Part shown: positions 51,364 through 63,416 of the stretch, piece by piece
Numbering within the stretch: the stretch's first letter is position 1
Layout: each line of letters begins with the position of its first letter
Source of the DNA: Pseudomonadota bacterium
GTDB taxonomy: Bacteria > Pseudomonadota > Alphaproteobacteria > Rhodobacterales > Rhodobacteraceae
Assembly: GCA_018240425.1 (NCBI GenBank)
Contig: JAFEFU010000055.1
Coordinates: forward strand, 1 to 64,000
Length of the DNA stretch: 64,000 nucleotides
Reading direction: 5' to 3'
Notes under the pieces: model-generated
What the model saw: only the letters and a program-made list of their open reading frames with translations
Databases searched by the model: none
Told to the model about the DNA's origin: nothing
Made by a program: the position numbers and the translations under genes

Positions 51364-52415
51364 TCATGAACCCGCCCCTGCCAGTCGGTCACCCGCCACT
51401 GGCCGGGGCCGGGGCCGGGCGCCAGCCAGGGCGAGGCCAGCGGCACCTTGCCGTGGCCGCCGGGGATGTCGAGGACATAGGTGGGCAGCGCCGTTCCCGA
51501 CAGATGGCCGCGCAGGCCGGCCATCAGCGCCAGCCCCTCGGCGATGGTGGTGCGGAAGTGGCCGGTGCCGCGCGCCAGGTCGCAATGATGGAGGTAATAG
51601 GGCTTGACCCGGTTGCGCAGGAGCGCCCGGAAGAGGCCGGCCAATGCCTCGGCACTGTCGTTGACCCCGCGAAGCAGCACCGACTGCGACAGAAGCGGGA
51701 TGCCCGCCCTGACCAGCCGGGCCAGCGCCGCCTGCGCCAGTCCGGTCAGTTCCTGGGCATGGTTGGTGTGGACGACGACAAAGACCGCCGGGCCAGCATC
51801 GAGCGCCGCCAGCAGCTCGGGCGTGACCCGCCCGGGCGCCACCACCGGCACCCGGCTGTGGATGCGCACCACCGCGACATGCGGGATGGCGGCCAGCATC
51901 CTCATCGCCTCGGCCAGGCGGCGCGGCGAGAGGGTCAACGGATCGCCGCCGGTCAGGATGACCTCGGTGATCGCGGGATGGGCGCGGATATGGGCAATGG
52001 CCGCCGCCAGCGCCTCGGGCGCCAGCGCGCCGGTCTCGCCCACCGCCTCGCGGCGAAAGCAGAAGCGGCAATAGACATCGCAGGTCTGGGTCAGGTGCAG
52101 GATCACCCGGTCCGGGTAGCGGTGGGTCAGTCCCCTGACCGGGCTGTGGGCGAGGTCGCCGATCGGATCGGCAAGCTCGGCAGGGTCGATGGTCAGCTCC
52201 TCGGCCGAGGGGACGAACTGGCGCGCGACCGGATCGCCGCCGGGATCGCCCGCGCCAATCGCCGCGTGCATTTCGGGCGAGAGGCGCAGGCGGAAGGCGG
52301 CGGCGACCTCGGCAGCCCCGGCCCGGTCCGCCGGGTTCACAAGGCCCTCGCGGACGAAATCGCCGACCCCGGTCAGGGCGCGGGCTCGGCGGGCGGAGGC
52401 GGGGCTGGACGGCAT
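51294..52415 (-). CDS. KamA/EpmB-like radical SAM aminomutase
   Basis: This 373-residue radical SAM protein belongs to the lysine 2,3-aminomutase family. The cluster-binding motif is [11 protein letters not shown] (near residue 120), followed by [26 protein letters not shown] and [11 protein letters not shown]. The pyridoxal lysine region is likely [13 protein letters not shown]. It is shorter than clostridial KamA and closer in length to EpmB, which beta-lysylates EF-P, but no epmA or efp is present here. The start at 52415 ([10 protein letters not shown]) is followed by 137 bp to gyrA on the opposite strand. The C-terminus overlaps hisI. Confidence 0.85.
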   Translation of the reverse strand: MPSSPASARRARALTGVGDFVREGLVNPADRAGAAEVAAAFRLRLSPEMHAAIGAGDPGGDPVARQFVPSAEELTIDPAELADPIGDLAHSPVRGLTHRYPDRVILHLTQTCDVYCRFCFRREAVGETGALAPEALAAAIAHIRAHPAITEVILTGGDPLTLSPRRLAEAMRMLAAIPHVAVVRIHSRVPVVAPGRVTPELLAALDAGPAVFVVVHTNHAQELTGLAQAALARLVRAGIPLLSQSVLLRGVNDSAEALAGLFRALLRNRVKPYYLHHCDLARGTGHFRTTIAEGLALMAGLRGHLSGTALPTYVLDIPGGHGKVPLASPWLAPGPGPGQWRVTDWQGRVHDYRDPERASGAINSTSIPSRMPV

Positions 52416-52551
52416 CGGAAATCCTCGCAGACGGACGACCCGCGCCCTTGCCACGGACACGTCCGGGCCGCAAGCCCGCAGCGCTTTGGTTGCACCCAGC
52501 CCTAGGGATGGGCTATAGTCGCCGCAACAAGATGTTGAGGCGAGCTCTCCC

Positions 52552-55287
<2,736 letters not shown>

Positions 55288-55350
55288 TGACGGCGCCGGA
55301 AACAGAAGCCGGAATGGGTTTCATTGTTTCTTTTTCGACACGACACGTTG

Positions 55351-55380
55351 TTGACACATTCTCAACGAACTCGCGGCTAA
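55351..55380 (+). promoter_or_regulatory. Candidate promoter for the 67-residue gene
   Basis: A perfect -35 hexamer TTGACA at 55351 is followed 18 bases later by GGCTAA (55375-55380), a weak -10. It lies 64-93 bp ahead of the small ORF at 55444. A GGCAGGGC-GGCG-GCCCTGTC hairpin in the leader sits between promoter and gene. Confidence 0.45.
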
Positions 55381-55443
55381 GTTGACCTTGCATGATCGGA
55401 CATCGGCAGGGCGGCGGCCCTGTCAGCACAGCAGGGGATAGCG

Positions 55444-55647
55444 ATGGCCTATACGGGATTTGCCGAAGAATTCGTCCAGAAACAGCCGCGCGCCGGTCTG
55501 TTGCGCCGCTGGTTCGGCGGATTGTTCCTGTCCCGCTCCGCGGCCCAGGCCGAGGCGACGGTTGCCGCTCCGCTGGCCGGCCCGCTGCCCGGCGACCACC
55601 GCGCGCGCGGCTATCTCGCCGATCTCGACATCGAAGTCGGCTTCTGA
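55444..55647 (+). CDS. Hypothetical 67-residue protein
   Basis: The product (MAYTGFAEEFVQKQPRAGLL...) is a small soluble-looking protein with a basic-aromatic patch LLRRWFGGLFLSRS (about residues 19-32) and an acidic C-terminus YLADLDIEVGF. It could bind a membrane peripherally. The ATG follows CAGGGGATAGCG and is downstream of a TTGACA promoter. Codon choice looks like that of neighbouring genes. I recognise no family, so its reality is likely but not certain. Confidence 0.6.
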   Translation: MAYTGFAEEFVQKQPRAGLLRRWFGGLFLSRSAAQAEATVAAPLAGPLPGDHRARGYLADLDIEVGF

Positions 55648-55750
55648 ACAGTTTCTTCCGGCCTTGCGGCTGGCTGGCGCGGCATCCACCGGCGGGGATG
55701 CCGCGCTTTGATTCTGCGGGGCTTCGCCTGATCGCGCGACAGCCGGCCGC

Positions 55751-56443
55751 TCAGAAGCCCGGCACCAGGTCCGCGATCCCGCGCCGCCCGAAGGTCGCCC
55801 CTGATCCGAATCGGTAGTCGAGGCTCACGCCCACGACATTGTCATGGTGGCCGGGGGTGGTGATCCGCTGGGCCTTCAGGCCAAGGGCGAGGCCGGGGGT
55901 CAGCTCATAGCCCAGCCCGAAGGACACCCGGGTCAGGTCCGCCGTCCCCCCGGCCGAAAAGAAGCCCGCCCGCAGCGACGACAGATCGCTGACCGCAAGC
56001 GAGCCTTCCAGACCGACCCCGTCCAGATCGCTGTGCCCCTTGTCGCGCGAGGACCGCAGCAGATAGCCCTCGACCGTCAGCGGCGTGGCGCCCTGGGTCG
56101 AGAAGCGGCCCTCGACCCCATAGGTATAGGCGTGGAAATCGCCCGACCAGTTCTCATAGGTCAGGAAGCCGCCGACCGCGCCCTGGGGGCCGAAGGAATA
56201 GATCAGGTGCCCGCCGGTCGAGACCTGGTCGGTGGCCGAGCTGCGCGAGTGGGCGGCAATGTCGGCCTGAAGCCCGAGGCCCCCCGTCAGGCCGAACTCC
56301 AGCGAACCGCCCAGCGTGGCCTGCGAGCGGTCGTGGGTGATGTTGCGGTCATAGGCCAGCCCGACCGTGCCGCCGGTGACGGCCTGAGCCTGGGCGCCGG
56401 TGGCCAGGATGGACAGAAGGCCGGCAAGCATGATGCGGTTCAT
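55751..56443 (-). CDS. Outer-membrane beta-barrel protein
   Basis: This 230-residue protein has a Sec signal peptide ([19 protein letters not shown], cleavage near residue 19) and alternating hydrophobic/polar strands ([50 protein letters not shown]). It ends in phenylalanine, the usual signal for barrel assembly by BAM. These features suggest an 8-10-stranded outer-membrane barrel or porin-like protein of unknown function. It is divergent from trmFO with 125 bp between the starts. Confidence 0.75.
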   Translation of the reverse strand: MNRIMLAGLLSILATGAQAQAVTGGTVGLAYDRNITHDRSQATLGGSLEFGLTGGLGLQADIAAHSRSSATDQVSTGGHLIYSFGPQGAVGGFLTYENWSGDFHAYTYGVEGRFSTQGATPLTVEGYLLRSSRDKGHSDLDGVGLEGSLAVSDLSSLRAGFFSAGGTADLTRVSFGLGYELTPGLALGLKAQRITTPGHHDNVVGVSLDYRFGSGATFGRRGIADLVPGF

Positions 56444-56568
56444 TTTTCTGCTTCCTCAATATCTTGTGGTTTTTCCAGGGATCTATCACGCCGCCGCCGC
56501 AGATGCAAAGTGCCGCGGGTCGGGTGCCGGCCTTCCAAAGGGCGCGCTTTTGGCCTAAACGGGCCGGC

Positions 56569-57927
56569 ATGGACCAGATGCTTCACATCGTCGGCGGCGG
56601 GCTGGCCGGCTCCGAGGCCGCATGGCAGGCGGCCGAGCGCGGGATTCGCGTCTGCATCCACGAGATGCGCCCCGCGACCGGCACCTTTGCCCACCGGACC
56701 GGCGATCTGGCCGAGATGGTCTGTTCGAACTCCTTCCGCTCGGACGATCACGAACGCAACGCGGTCGGGCTTCTGCACTGGGAAATGCGCGCCGCCGGCA
56801 GCCTGATCATGGAGATGGCGGAGCGTCACCGGCTTCCGGCCGGCGGTGCCCTGGCGGTGGACCGCGAGCCCTTTGCGCGCAGCGTCACCGAGCGCCTTGT
56901 GGATCACCCTCTGGTTTCCGTGTCATATGAGGAGGTTGCGGACCTTCCTTCGACCGGACACTGGATCATCGCCACCGGCCCGCTAACCTCGTCGCGGCTG
57001 GCCGAGGCGATCCGCGCCGAGACCGGGGCCGAGGCGCTGGCCTTCTTCGACGCGATCGCGCCCATCGTGCACGCCGACAGCATCGACATGTCGGTGGCCT
57101 GGAAGCAGTCGCGCTATGACAAGGGCGAGACCGACGAGGAGCGCACCGCCTACATCAACTGCCCGCTCGACCGCGACCAGTACGAGGCCTTCATCGACGC
57201 GCTTCTCGCCGCCGACAAGACCGAGTTCCACGCGGGCGAGGCTGAGTCCTCCCCCAAGCCCACCCCGTATTTCGACGGCTGCCTGCCGATCGAGGTCATG
57301 GCGGAGCGCGGGCGCGAGACCCTGCGCTTCGGGCCGATGAAGCCGGTGGGCCTGACCAATGCCCACCGGCCCGAGGTCAAACCTTACGCCGTGGTCCAGC
57401 TTCGCCGCGACAATGCGCTTGGTACGCTCTACAACATCGTCGGCTTTCAGACCAAGATGAAGTATGGCGCGCAGACGGATGTATTCACGCGGATTCCCGG
57501 CCTTGAAGGTGCCTCGTTCGCGCGGTTGGGCGGCATCCACCGCAACACCTTCATCAATTCGCCGACGCTGCTCGACAGCCAGATGCGCCTGAGGTCGCGG
57601 CCGAACATCCGCTTTGCCGGCCAGATCACCGGGGTCGAGGGCTATGTCGAGAGCGCGGCGATGGGCCTTCTGGCGGGACGGATGGCGGCGGCAGAGATGG
57701 CCGGGGCGGACCTCGCCCCGCCGCCGTCCGAGACGGCGACTGGCGCCCTTGTGACCCATATCACCGGCGGCGCCGATGCCCGCACCTTCCAGCCGATGAA
57801 CGTCAATTTCGGCCTCTTCCCGCCGATCGAGGCCAAGGGCGGGCGCCGGGGCCGCAAGGACCGTTACAAGGCCTATACCGACCGGGCGAAAACGCTTTTT
57901 GCGGAATGGCTTGCGGAACAGGGCTGA
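56569..57927 (+). CDS. trmFO: tRNA m5U54 methyltransferase TrmFO
   Basis: TrmFO methylates U54 of the tRNA T-loop with methylene-tetrahydrofolate and FAD. The 452-residue protein starts [20 protein letters not shown] (Rossmann GxGxxG), and shows the invariant [10 protein letters not shown] near residue 50, [25 protein letters not shown], and [22 protein letters not shown]. The ATG at 56569 is chosen because the open frame upstream lacks family sequence. Its stop overlaps the gluQRS start by one base (TGATG). Confidence 0.95.
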   Translation: MDQMLHIVGGGLAGSEAAWQAAERGIRVCIHEMRPATGTFAHRTGDLAEMVCSNSFRSDDHERNAVGLLHWEMRAAGSLIMEMAERHRLPAGGALAVDREPFARSVTERLVDHPLVSVSYEEVADLPSTGHWIIATGPLTSSRLAEAIRAETGAEALAFFDAIAPIVHADSIDMSVAWKQSRYDKGETDEERTAYINCPLDRDQYEAFIDALLAADKTEFHAGEAESSPKPTPYFDGCLPIEVMAERGRETLRFGPMKPVGLTNAHRPEVKPYAVVQLRRDNALGTLYNIVGFQTKMKYGAQTDVFTRIPGLEGASFARLGGIHRNTFINSPTLLDSQMRLRSRPNIRFAGQITGVEGYVESAAMGLLAGRMAAAEMAGADLAPPPSETATGALVTHITGGADARTFQPMNVNFGLFPPIEAKGGRRGRKDRYKAYTDRAKTLFAEWLAEQG

Positions 57928-58826
57928 TGCGGACGCGCTTCGCCCCGTCGCCGACCGGCCCCCTGCACCTGGGCCATGCCTTCGCTGCAATGGTCGCGCA
58001 CGATCTGGCGCGGACGGCGGGAGGCGAGTTCCTGCTCAGGATCGAGGATCTGGATCAGGGCCGTGCCCGCCCGGAATGGGAACGGGCCATCTGTGACGAT
58101 CTTGAGTGGCTGGGGCTTCGCTGGGATGGTCCGGTGATCCGCCAGTCTGACCGGGCGCCCGCCTATCGCGCGGCGCTGGCCGATCTCTGGCGCCGCGATC
58201 TGCTCTATCCGTGCGGGTGCAGCCGCGCCGACATTGCCGCGGCCCTGTCAGCGCCGCAGGAGGGTGCCGGGCCCGCCCAGGGGCCGGACGGCCCCGTCTA
58301 TCCCCGCACCTGCCACGGACGCGACTGGTCCGAGTTCTCCTTCGCCGCCCGCTCGGGCTTCCCGCTTCCCGAAGCCCATGCCCTGCGCCTCGACATGGCA
58401 TTGGCCGGGCAGGTGGCCGCCGCCGCCCGCGGAAGGGCCTTGGGCTTTGCCGAGGAGGGTCGTGGTCCGAAGGGCGAGCACGGCTGGATCGACGCGGAGT
58501 GCGGAACCCTCGGCCGCACGATCGGGGATGTGGTGCTGGCCCGACGCGGCATGGCGGCGGCCTATCATCTGGCGGTCGCCGTCGATGATGCCGCCCAGGG
58601 TATCACCCATGTCAGCCGTGGCGCCGATCTGTTCGAGGCCACGCGCATCCATGTGGTCCTCCAGGCCCTCCTCGGCCTGCCCACCCCCGTCTACCACCAC
58701 CACCGCCTGATCCGCGACTCGGAGGGCAAGCGTTTGGCCAAGCGCGACGATGCCCGCGCTCTCGGCAAGTACCGAAGCGAGGGCGCCACCCCCGCCGACA
58801 TCCGCCGCCTGGTCGGCCTCGGCTGA
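57927..58826 (+). CDS. gluQRS: Glutamyl-queuosine tRNA-Asp synthetase
   Basis: GluQRS glutamylates queuosine at the wobble base of tRNA-Asp. The 299-residue protein is a GltX-like catalytic core without an anticodon domain: [37 protein letters not shown], the zinc-binding cysteine pairs YPCGCSRAD and PRTCHGRDW, and the KMSKS-like EGKRLAKRDDA. The ATG at 57927 overlaps the trmFO stop; both are tRNA-modification genes, so their coupling is functionally sensible. Confidence 0.95.
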   Translation: MRTRFAPSPTGPLHLGHAFAAMVAHDLARTAGGEFLLRIEDLDQGRARPEWERAICDDLEWLGLRWDGPVIRQSDRAPAYRAALADLWRRDLLYPCGCSRADIAAALSAPQEGAGPAQGPDGPVYPRTCHGRDWSEFSFAARSGFPLPEAHALRLDMALAGQVAAAARGRALGFAEEGRGPKGEHGWIDAECGTLGRTIGDVVLARRGMAAAYHLAVAVDDAAQGITHVSRGADLFEATRIHVVLQALLGLPTPVYHHHRLIRDSEGKRLAKRDDARALGKYRSEGATPADIRRLVGLG

Positions 58827-58886
58827 GCGTCCTTTCCCGGGGCATGTACTCCGGGGAGCGCGAGGGGCCCGCCCGCCCCGCGCCGC

Positions 58887-60191
58887 TCACAGCGGGCGGA
58901 TCTTCAGCCGGGTGATGCGGTTGTCCTTGCGGGTCAGGACCTCGAAGCGGAAGCCGTGGAAGGAAAAGACCTGGCCCTCGGAGGGGATCATCTGGGCCTC
59001 GTGGATGACGAGGCCGGCGATGGTGTTGGCCTCGTCGTCGGGCAGCGACCAGTCGGTCGCACGGTTGAGGTCGCGGATGGTCATGGCGCCGTCGACGATG
59101 AAGTCGCCGCCCTCGGCCGGCTTGATCTGGTGCTCGTCGTCGATGTCGAACTCGTCGGCGATCTCGCCCACGATCTCCTCGATGATGTCCTCGAGCGTGA
59201 TGAGGCCGCGCAGCGCGCCATATTCGTCGACGACCAGCGCGAAATGGGTCCTGAGCTTCAGGAAGGCGCGCATCTGCTCGTCAAGGGGCGTGGTCTCGGG
59301 GACGAAGTAGGGCTTCTTGGCGACGCTCACGATGTCGAGGTCGCGGACCGGGGCGAAGGTGCCATCCTCGCTGCGGGCCATCTTCTCGACGGCGCGCAGG
59401 AGATCCTTGGCATGGATCACGCCGAGGATGTTCTCGCGCTCGCCCCGGAAGATCGGTAGGCGCGAGTGCGGCGAGGCGAGGACGGCGGTGAGGATGTCGC
59501 CGGGGGCGGCGTCCGCGTCGATCATCGCGATCTCGGAACGGTGCAGCATGATCTCGTCGACCGTTCGGTCCGACAGGTCGAGCGCGCCCAGAAGCCGGTC
59601 GCGGTCCTCCTTGGGCACGGTGCCTTCCGAATGGGCCAGAGCGAGGGCGCCGGCGATCTCCTCGTGGACCGAGAACATGTGGCTGTCGGGGTCGGCGCGG
59701 ACCCCGAAGAGAAGCAGGATGGCGCGCACGATCATCTGCACCAGCGCGAGGGCCGGCGACAGGACGCGCATCAGGAGCTGAACGCCGACGGCAAGGCGCG
59801 AGGCCACCGCCTCGGGGTAGGTGATGGCATAGGTCTTGGGCAGGACTTCGGCGAAGATCAGGACCAGCACGGTCATGATCCCGGTGGCGATCACCACGCC
59901 GGTCTCGCCGAAGGCGCGGGTCAGGATCGCGGTCGCGAGCGAGGCGGCCAGGATGTTGGCGATGTTGTTGCCCAGCAGCAGCGCCCCGATCAGGCGCTCG
60001 TTGTCCTCGGTCACCTTCAGCGCGGTCTCGGCGCCGCGGCTGCCCTTGTCGGCGCTGGCGCGCAGCTTGGCGCGGCTGGCGGCGGTCAGGGCCGTCTCCG
60101 AGCCGGAAAAGAAGGCCGAGCAGAGGAGAAGCAGCAGGATGGTGCCGCTGTAGAGCCAGATGGAAAGGTCCAGATTGGAAAGCCAGGTCAT
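58887..60191 (-). CDS. CNNM/CorC-type membrane protein with CBS domains
   Basis: This 434-residue protein has an N-terminal DUF21 (CNNM) transmembrane domain (WLYSGTILLLLLCSAFFSGSETALTA; GALLLGNNIANILAASLATA; VIFAEVLPK), two CBS repeats (MLHRSEIAMIDADAAPGDI and THFALVVDEYGALRGLITLEDIIEEIVGEI), and a CorC_HlyC domain (about residues 345-434, GGDFIVDGAMTIRDLNR). Family members mediate or regulate divalent cation efflux; the haemolysin name is historical. It is 33 bp downstream of the sulfurtransferase gene on the same strand. Confidence 0.93.
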   Translation of the reverse strand: MTWLSNLDLSIWLYSGTILLLLLCSAFFSGSETALTAASRAKLRASADKGSRGAETALKVTEDNERLIGALLLGNNIANILAASLATAILTRAFGETGVVIATGIMTVLVLIFAEVLPKTYAITYPEAVASRLAVGVQLLMRVLSPALALVQMIVRAILLLFGVRADPDSHMFSVHEEIAGALALAHSEGTVPKEDRDRLLGALDLSDRTVDEIMLHRSEIAMIDADAAPGDILTAVLASPHSRLPIFRGERENILGVIHAKDLLRAVEKMARSEDGTFAPVRDLDIVSVAKKPYFVPETTPLDEQMRAFLKLRTHFALVVDEYGALRGLITLEDIIEEIVGEIADEFDIDDEHQIKPAEGGDFIVDGAMTIRDLNRATDWSLPDDEANTIAGLVIHEAQMIPSEGQVFSFHGFRFEVLTRKDNRITRLKIRPL

Positions 60192-60224
60192 CGAAGGGTC
60201 CAGGGGCCGGGCGCGACCGAAGGG

Positions 60225-60632
60225 TCAGCCCAGCCGGTCGCGGTAGGGCTCGAGATTGTAGCCAAAGCGGGCGGCGGCGGCGATGAGGTCGTCGGCGGGG
60301 CGGCGGCCGGCCTGGGTCAGGGCCCAGGCAACCGACGAGCGGTTGCCCGAGGCGCAATAGGCAAAGACCGGACCCGCGCCCTGCATCGCCTGCGCCTGCC
60401 GGGCGACGAGATCGGGGGTGAACTGGCCGGGCGTCACCGGGTTCTCGACGAACTCCATGCCCGCGGCCTCGACCGCGCGGCGGATGGCTGCCGCCTGGAG
60501 GGCAGGGGGAACCTCGCCGTCCGGGCGGTTGCATATGACGCGGACGAACCCTGCCTCCTTCAGCGCCGCCACGTCCTCGGGCGTGATCTGCGGCGATACG
60601 GCATAGCTGTCAGTCAGCCGGCGGATGTCCAT
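60225..60632 (-). CDS. TIGR01244-family sulfurtransferase/phosphatase-like protein
   Basis: This protein of 135 residues has the family start MDIRRLTDSYAVSPQITPEDVAALKEAGFVRVICNRPDGE and the active-site loop FAYCASGNRSSVAWAL, which resembles a P-loop (CX5R) of cysteine phosphatases. The family is linked to sulfide metabolism and beta-lactamase-hydrolase fusions, but its exact reaction is unclear. A GGGAG site eight bases upstream supports 60632. The frame stays open to an upstream ATG at 60761 that adds 43 residues with a membrane helix and has its own GGGAGCGAAGG site, so a membrane-anchored form is possible. Confidence 0.82.
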   Translation of the reverse strand: MDIRRLTDSYAVSPQITPEDVAALKEAGFVRVICNRPDGEVPPALQAAAIRRAVEAAGMEFVENPVTPGQFTPDLVARQAQAMQGAGPVFAYCASGNRSSVAWALTQAGRRPADDLIAAAARFGYNLEPYRDRLG

Positions 60633-60886
60633 CTTGCGGTCTCCCAGGGCGGCGGCCCATCTTCGGATCAATGCCCGCAGGGCGGGCGCGGCGACCATAG
60701 CCGCCAGCATGGCAAGAAGAAAGAGGACACCACCCGATCCCCACCACCAGCCTGTCCGCATCGCCTTCGCTCCCGTTTTCGCCTCGCGCTCCTTATGCGG
60801 CCCGGCGCCCGCGCTGCAAGGTTTGACTTGCATCAACGACGGCCCTGACGCAGTTTTCTACCCAAGGGGCAATGACAGGAGCCGCC

Positions 60887-61210
60887 ATGACCGCACTTGC
60901 CGACCGCCGCGCCGAACTGGCCGCCCGCCAGGCCTTCCTGCAGAAGCGCCTGAACCGGATTTCCACGGAACTCGACACCCATGAGGCCAAGGATTTCGAG
61001 GAAATGGCGACCGAGCGCGAGGGCGACGAGGTGCTTGAGGATCTCGGCCAGTCGGCGCAGTTGGAACTGCGCATGATCGAGGCCGCGCTGAAGCGGATCG
61101 AGGCCGGCGAATACGGCGAATGCGTGCGCTGCGGCAACGAGATCGACCCCGGCCGGCTGAACCTCCTGCCGGCGACGCCCTTCTGCGCCGACTGCGCCGC
61201 GAGCCACTGA
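60887..61210 (+). CDS. TraR/DksA-family C4 zinc-finger protein
   Basis: This 107-residue DksA-like protein has an N-terminal coiled-coil (LADRRAELAARQAFLQKRLNRISTELDT), a helix with DFEEMATEREGDEVLEDL at the turn, and a C-terminal zinc finger with CVRCGNE and FCADCAASH (four cysteines). DksA-family proteins insert the coiled-coil tip into the RNA polymerase secondary channel. This is shorter than true DksA (about 140-150), like the alphaproteobacterial DksA-like group. The ATG at 60887 follows CAGGAG; an ATG at 60872 is possible. Confidence 0.88.
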   Translation: MTALADRRAELAARQAFLQKRLNRISTELDTHEAKDFEEMATEREGDEVLEDLGQSAQLELRMIEAALKRIEAGEYGECVRCGNEIDPGRLNLLPATPFCADCAASH

Positions 61211-61327
61211 CAGGGCCGCGCGCGCCCTGCGTCAACCCCGGCCATCGCCAAAAGCCCGCCTTGCCAAAAAGCCCGCCTTGACAGAGAGTTGCGCCAAGAG
61301 GGCTGGGGCAAGGGGGCTGAACCCGTC

Positions 61328-63412
61328 ATGACCGAACCGGTCGGATACGAGGCCGCCGAGGGCGTGGCCACCATCATCATGGACAATCCGCCGCTGAATG
61401 CGCTCGGCCAGGGGCTGCGGGCCGGGCTGGCGGTCGCGTTCGACCGGGCGATGGCGGACCCTGAGGTGAAGGTTTTGGTCCTCGCCGCCGCCGGGCGCAG
61501 CTGGCCGGTGGGGGCCGACATCCGCGAGTTCGGCAAGCCGCCCCTGGCGCCGACGCTGCCCGACCTTTGCAACCAGATCGCCGGTGCCGCCAAGCCGGTG
61601 ATCGCGGCGCTGCACGGGACGGCGCTTGGCGGCGGGCTCGAGCTTGCGCTGTCCTGCGCGCTGCGGGTGGCGGCCGGGGGCACGATGCTCGGCCTGCCCG
61701 AAGTCACCCTGGGGCTGCTTCCCGGGGCAGGCGGGACGCAGCGCCTGCCGCGCCTGGTGGGCGTCGAGGCGGCGCTGGAGATGATGCTCGGGGGGGCGCC
61801 GGTCACGGCCGAGCGGGCGCGCGAACTGGGGCTGGTCGACCGGCTGGCCGAGGGCGACCTGGATGCCGCCGTCGGCGCTATCGCCCGCGCCCATGCCGGG
61901 GGGCGGCTTTCGCTGCCGGTGGCGGGGCGGCGGCGGATGACCGGCATGACCGATCCCGGCGCCTACCTCAACGCCATAGCCGAGGCCCGGGCGCGGCGGC
62001 GCGAGGCGCACGATCTTGCCGCAGGCCGGATCATCGACTGCGCCGAGGCGGCGCTGCTCCTGCCTCCGGCCCAGGGCCTGATCTTCGAGCGCACCGCCTT
62101 TCAGGACCTGGCGGCGACGCCGGTGGCGCGCGCGCTTCGCCACGCATTCCTGGCCGAACGCGGCGCGGCCCACAGCCTGCCCGCCGCCGCCCGCAAGGCT
62201 GACCTTGCCCTGCGCCGCATCGCCCTGGTCGGCGGCGGCCCGCTCGGCGCCGGGATCGCCTCGGCGGCGCTGACGGCGGGGCTCGAGGTCACGATGGTCG
62301 GGCGCGAGCCGCCGGGCCTTGCCGCGGCGCTGTCGCGCATCGCGCGGCTTCAGGACGGGGCGCTGGCCCGCGGCGCGATCGACGCCGACCGGCGCAAGGC
62401 CGACTGGGACCGGTTGCGCGCGGCGGTGGGCATCGCGGCCGTCGCCGACGCCGATCTGGTCGTCGAGGCGGTGCCCGACGAGATGGCGCAGAAGGACGAG
62501 GTGCTGCGCACCATCCATTCGGTCCTGCCCGAGGGCCGGGCGATCCTCAGCGTCAGCTGCCGCCTGTCGCCTGCCGCGCTGGCCGCCGCCGCGCGCCGGC
62601 CCGGCTGCCACGCGACGCTGTGGCTGCCCGAGCCGGTCAGCCGCGCGGCCCTGGCCGAAATCGCCGCCCCCGGGGAAGCGCTGGCCGCGCTTCAGGCGGC
62701 GCAGGCGCTGGCCGGCCGGTTGGGCTGGCGGCTTCTCAGGCTTGATCCCGACAAGGGCTTTCACGGCCGCCGCCTCTGGACCGCCCTGCAGGACGGCGCC
62801 GACCGCTGCCTGTCCGCGGGCGCCCTGCCCGACGAGGTCGACCGCGCCATGCGCGCCTGGGGCCTGCCGCAGGGCCCCTACGAGCGTGCCGATGTCTATG
62901 GCGCCGACCATGTGCTTTACGCCCGCCCCGAGCGGCGCGCCGGCGTCCTGGCCGACGCGCTCTCCGAGACGCTGCGCATCTGGCTGCGCGCCGAGGGAAG
63001 GCTGGGCCGCGCGCTCGGGCGCGGCTATTACCTCTACGGGCCGGACGGGGCCGGGGCCAGCCGCAGCGACCCGGCGCTGGTCGAGCAGCTTGGCCACCTG
63101 AGGGCGCGGCGCGGCCTGGGCGGGGGGGCGATCCCGCTGCGGATCATCGCGGGTCTTGCCAACGACGGCGCCTGGGCCCTGGCCGAGGGCCGGGTGCGCC
63201 GTCCCGCCGACATCGACCTGGTGGCGATGGCCCAGCGGTTCCCGCGCTGGCGGGGGGGCGTGATGCAGGTCGCCGACGAGATCGGCCTTCTGCCCCTGCG
63301 CAACCTCCTCGTCTCGCTGGCGCAGGGGGGCGACGCCTTCTGGCAGCCCGCGCCGCTCTGGGACGATCTGATCCGCAACGGCCGCCATTTCGCCGACCTG
63401 AACCAGGGCTGA
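61328..63412 (+). CDS. Fused enoyl-CoA hydratase / 3-hydroxyacyl-CoA dehydrogenase
   Basis: This 694-residue FadB/FadJ-like fatty-acid oxidation protein joins a crotonase domain (residues 1-185) with a 3-hydroxyacyl-CoA dehydrogenase domain. The crotonase half keeps both catalytic glutamates, Glu105 (GGGLELAL) and Glu125 (LPEVTLG). The dehydrogenase half has the NAD loop VGGGPLGAGIA and a His-Glu pair (GCHATLWLPEP, LAEI), but the motif normally GFxGNR reads GFHGRR, so the catalytic asparagine is arginine. Activity of that half is doubtful. The ATG at 61328 is supported by GGGGGC upstream. It converges on the TetR gene. Confidence 0.88.
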   Translation: MTEPVGYEAAEGVATIIMDNPPLNALGQGLRAGLAVAFDRAMADPEVKVLVLAAAGRSWPVGADIREFGKPPLAPTLPDLCNQIAGAAKPVIAALHGTALGGGLELALSCALRVAAGGTMLGLPEVTLGLLPGAGGTQRLPRLVGVEAALEMMLGGAPVTAERARELGLVDRLAEGDLDAAVGAIARAHAGGRLSLPVAGRRRMTGMTDPGAYLNAIAEARARRREAHDLAAGRIIDCAEAALLLPPAQGLIFERTAFQDLAATPVARALRHAFLAERGAAHSLPAAARKADLALRRIALVGGGPLGAGIASAALTAGLEVTMVGREPPGLAAALSRIARLQDGALARGAIDADRRKADWDRLRAAVGIAAVADADLVVEAVPDEMAQKDEVLRTIHSVLPEGRAILSVSCRLSPAALAAAARRPGCHATLWLPEPVSRAALAEIAAPGEALAALQAAQALAGRLGWRLLRLDPDKGFHGRRLWTALQDGADRCLSAGALPDEVDRAMRAWGLPQGPYERADVYGADHVLYARPERRAGVLADALSETLRIWLRAEGRLGRALGRGYYLYGPDGAGASRSDPALVEQLGHLRARRGLGGGAIPLRIIAGLANDGAWALAEGRVRRPADIDLVAMAQRFPRWRGGVMQVADEIGLLPLRNLLVSLAQGGDAFWQPAPLWDDLIRNGRHFADLNQG

Positions 63413-63416
63413 GGCC

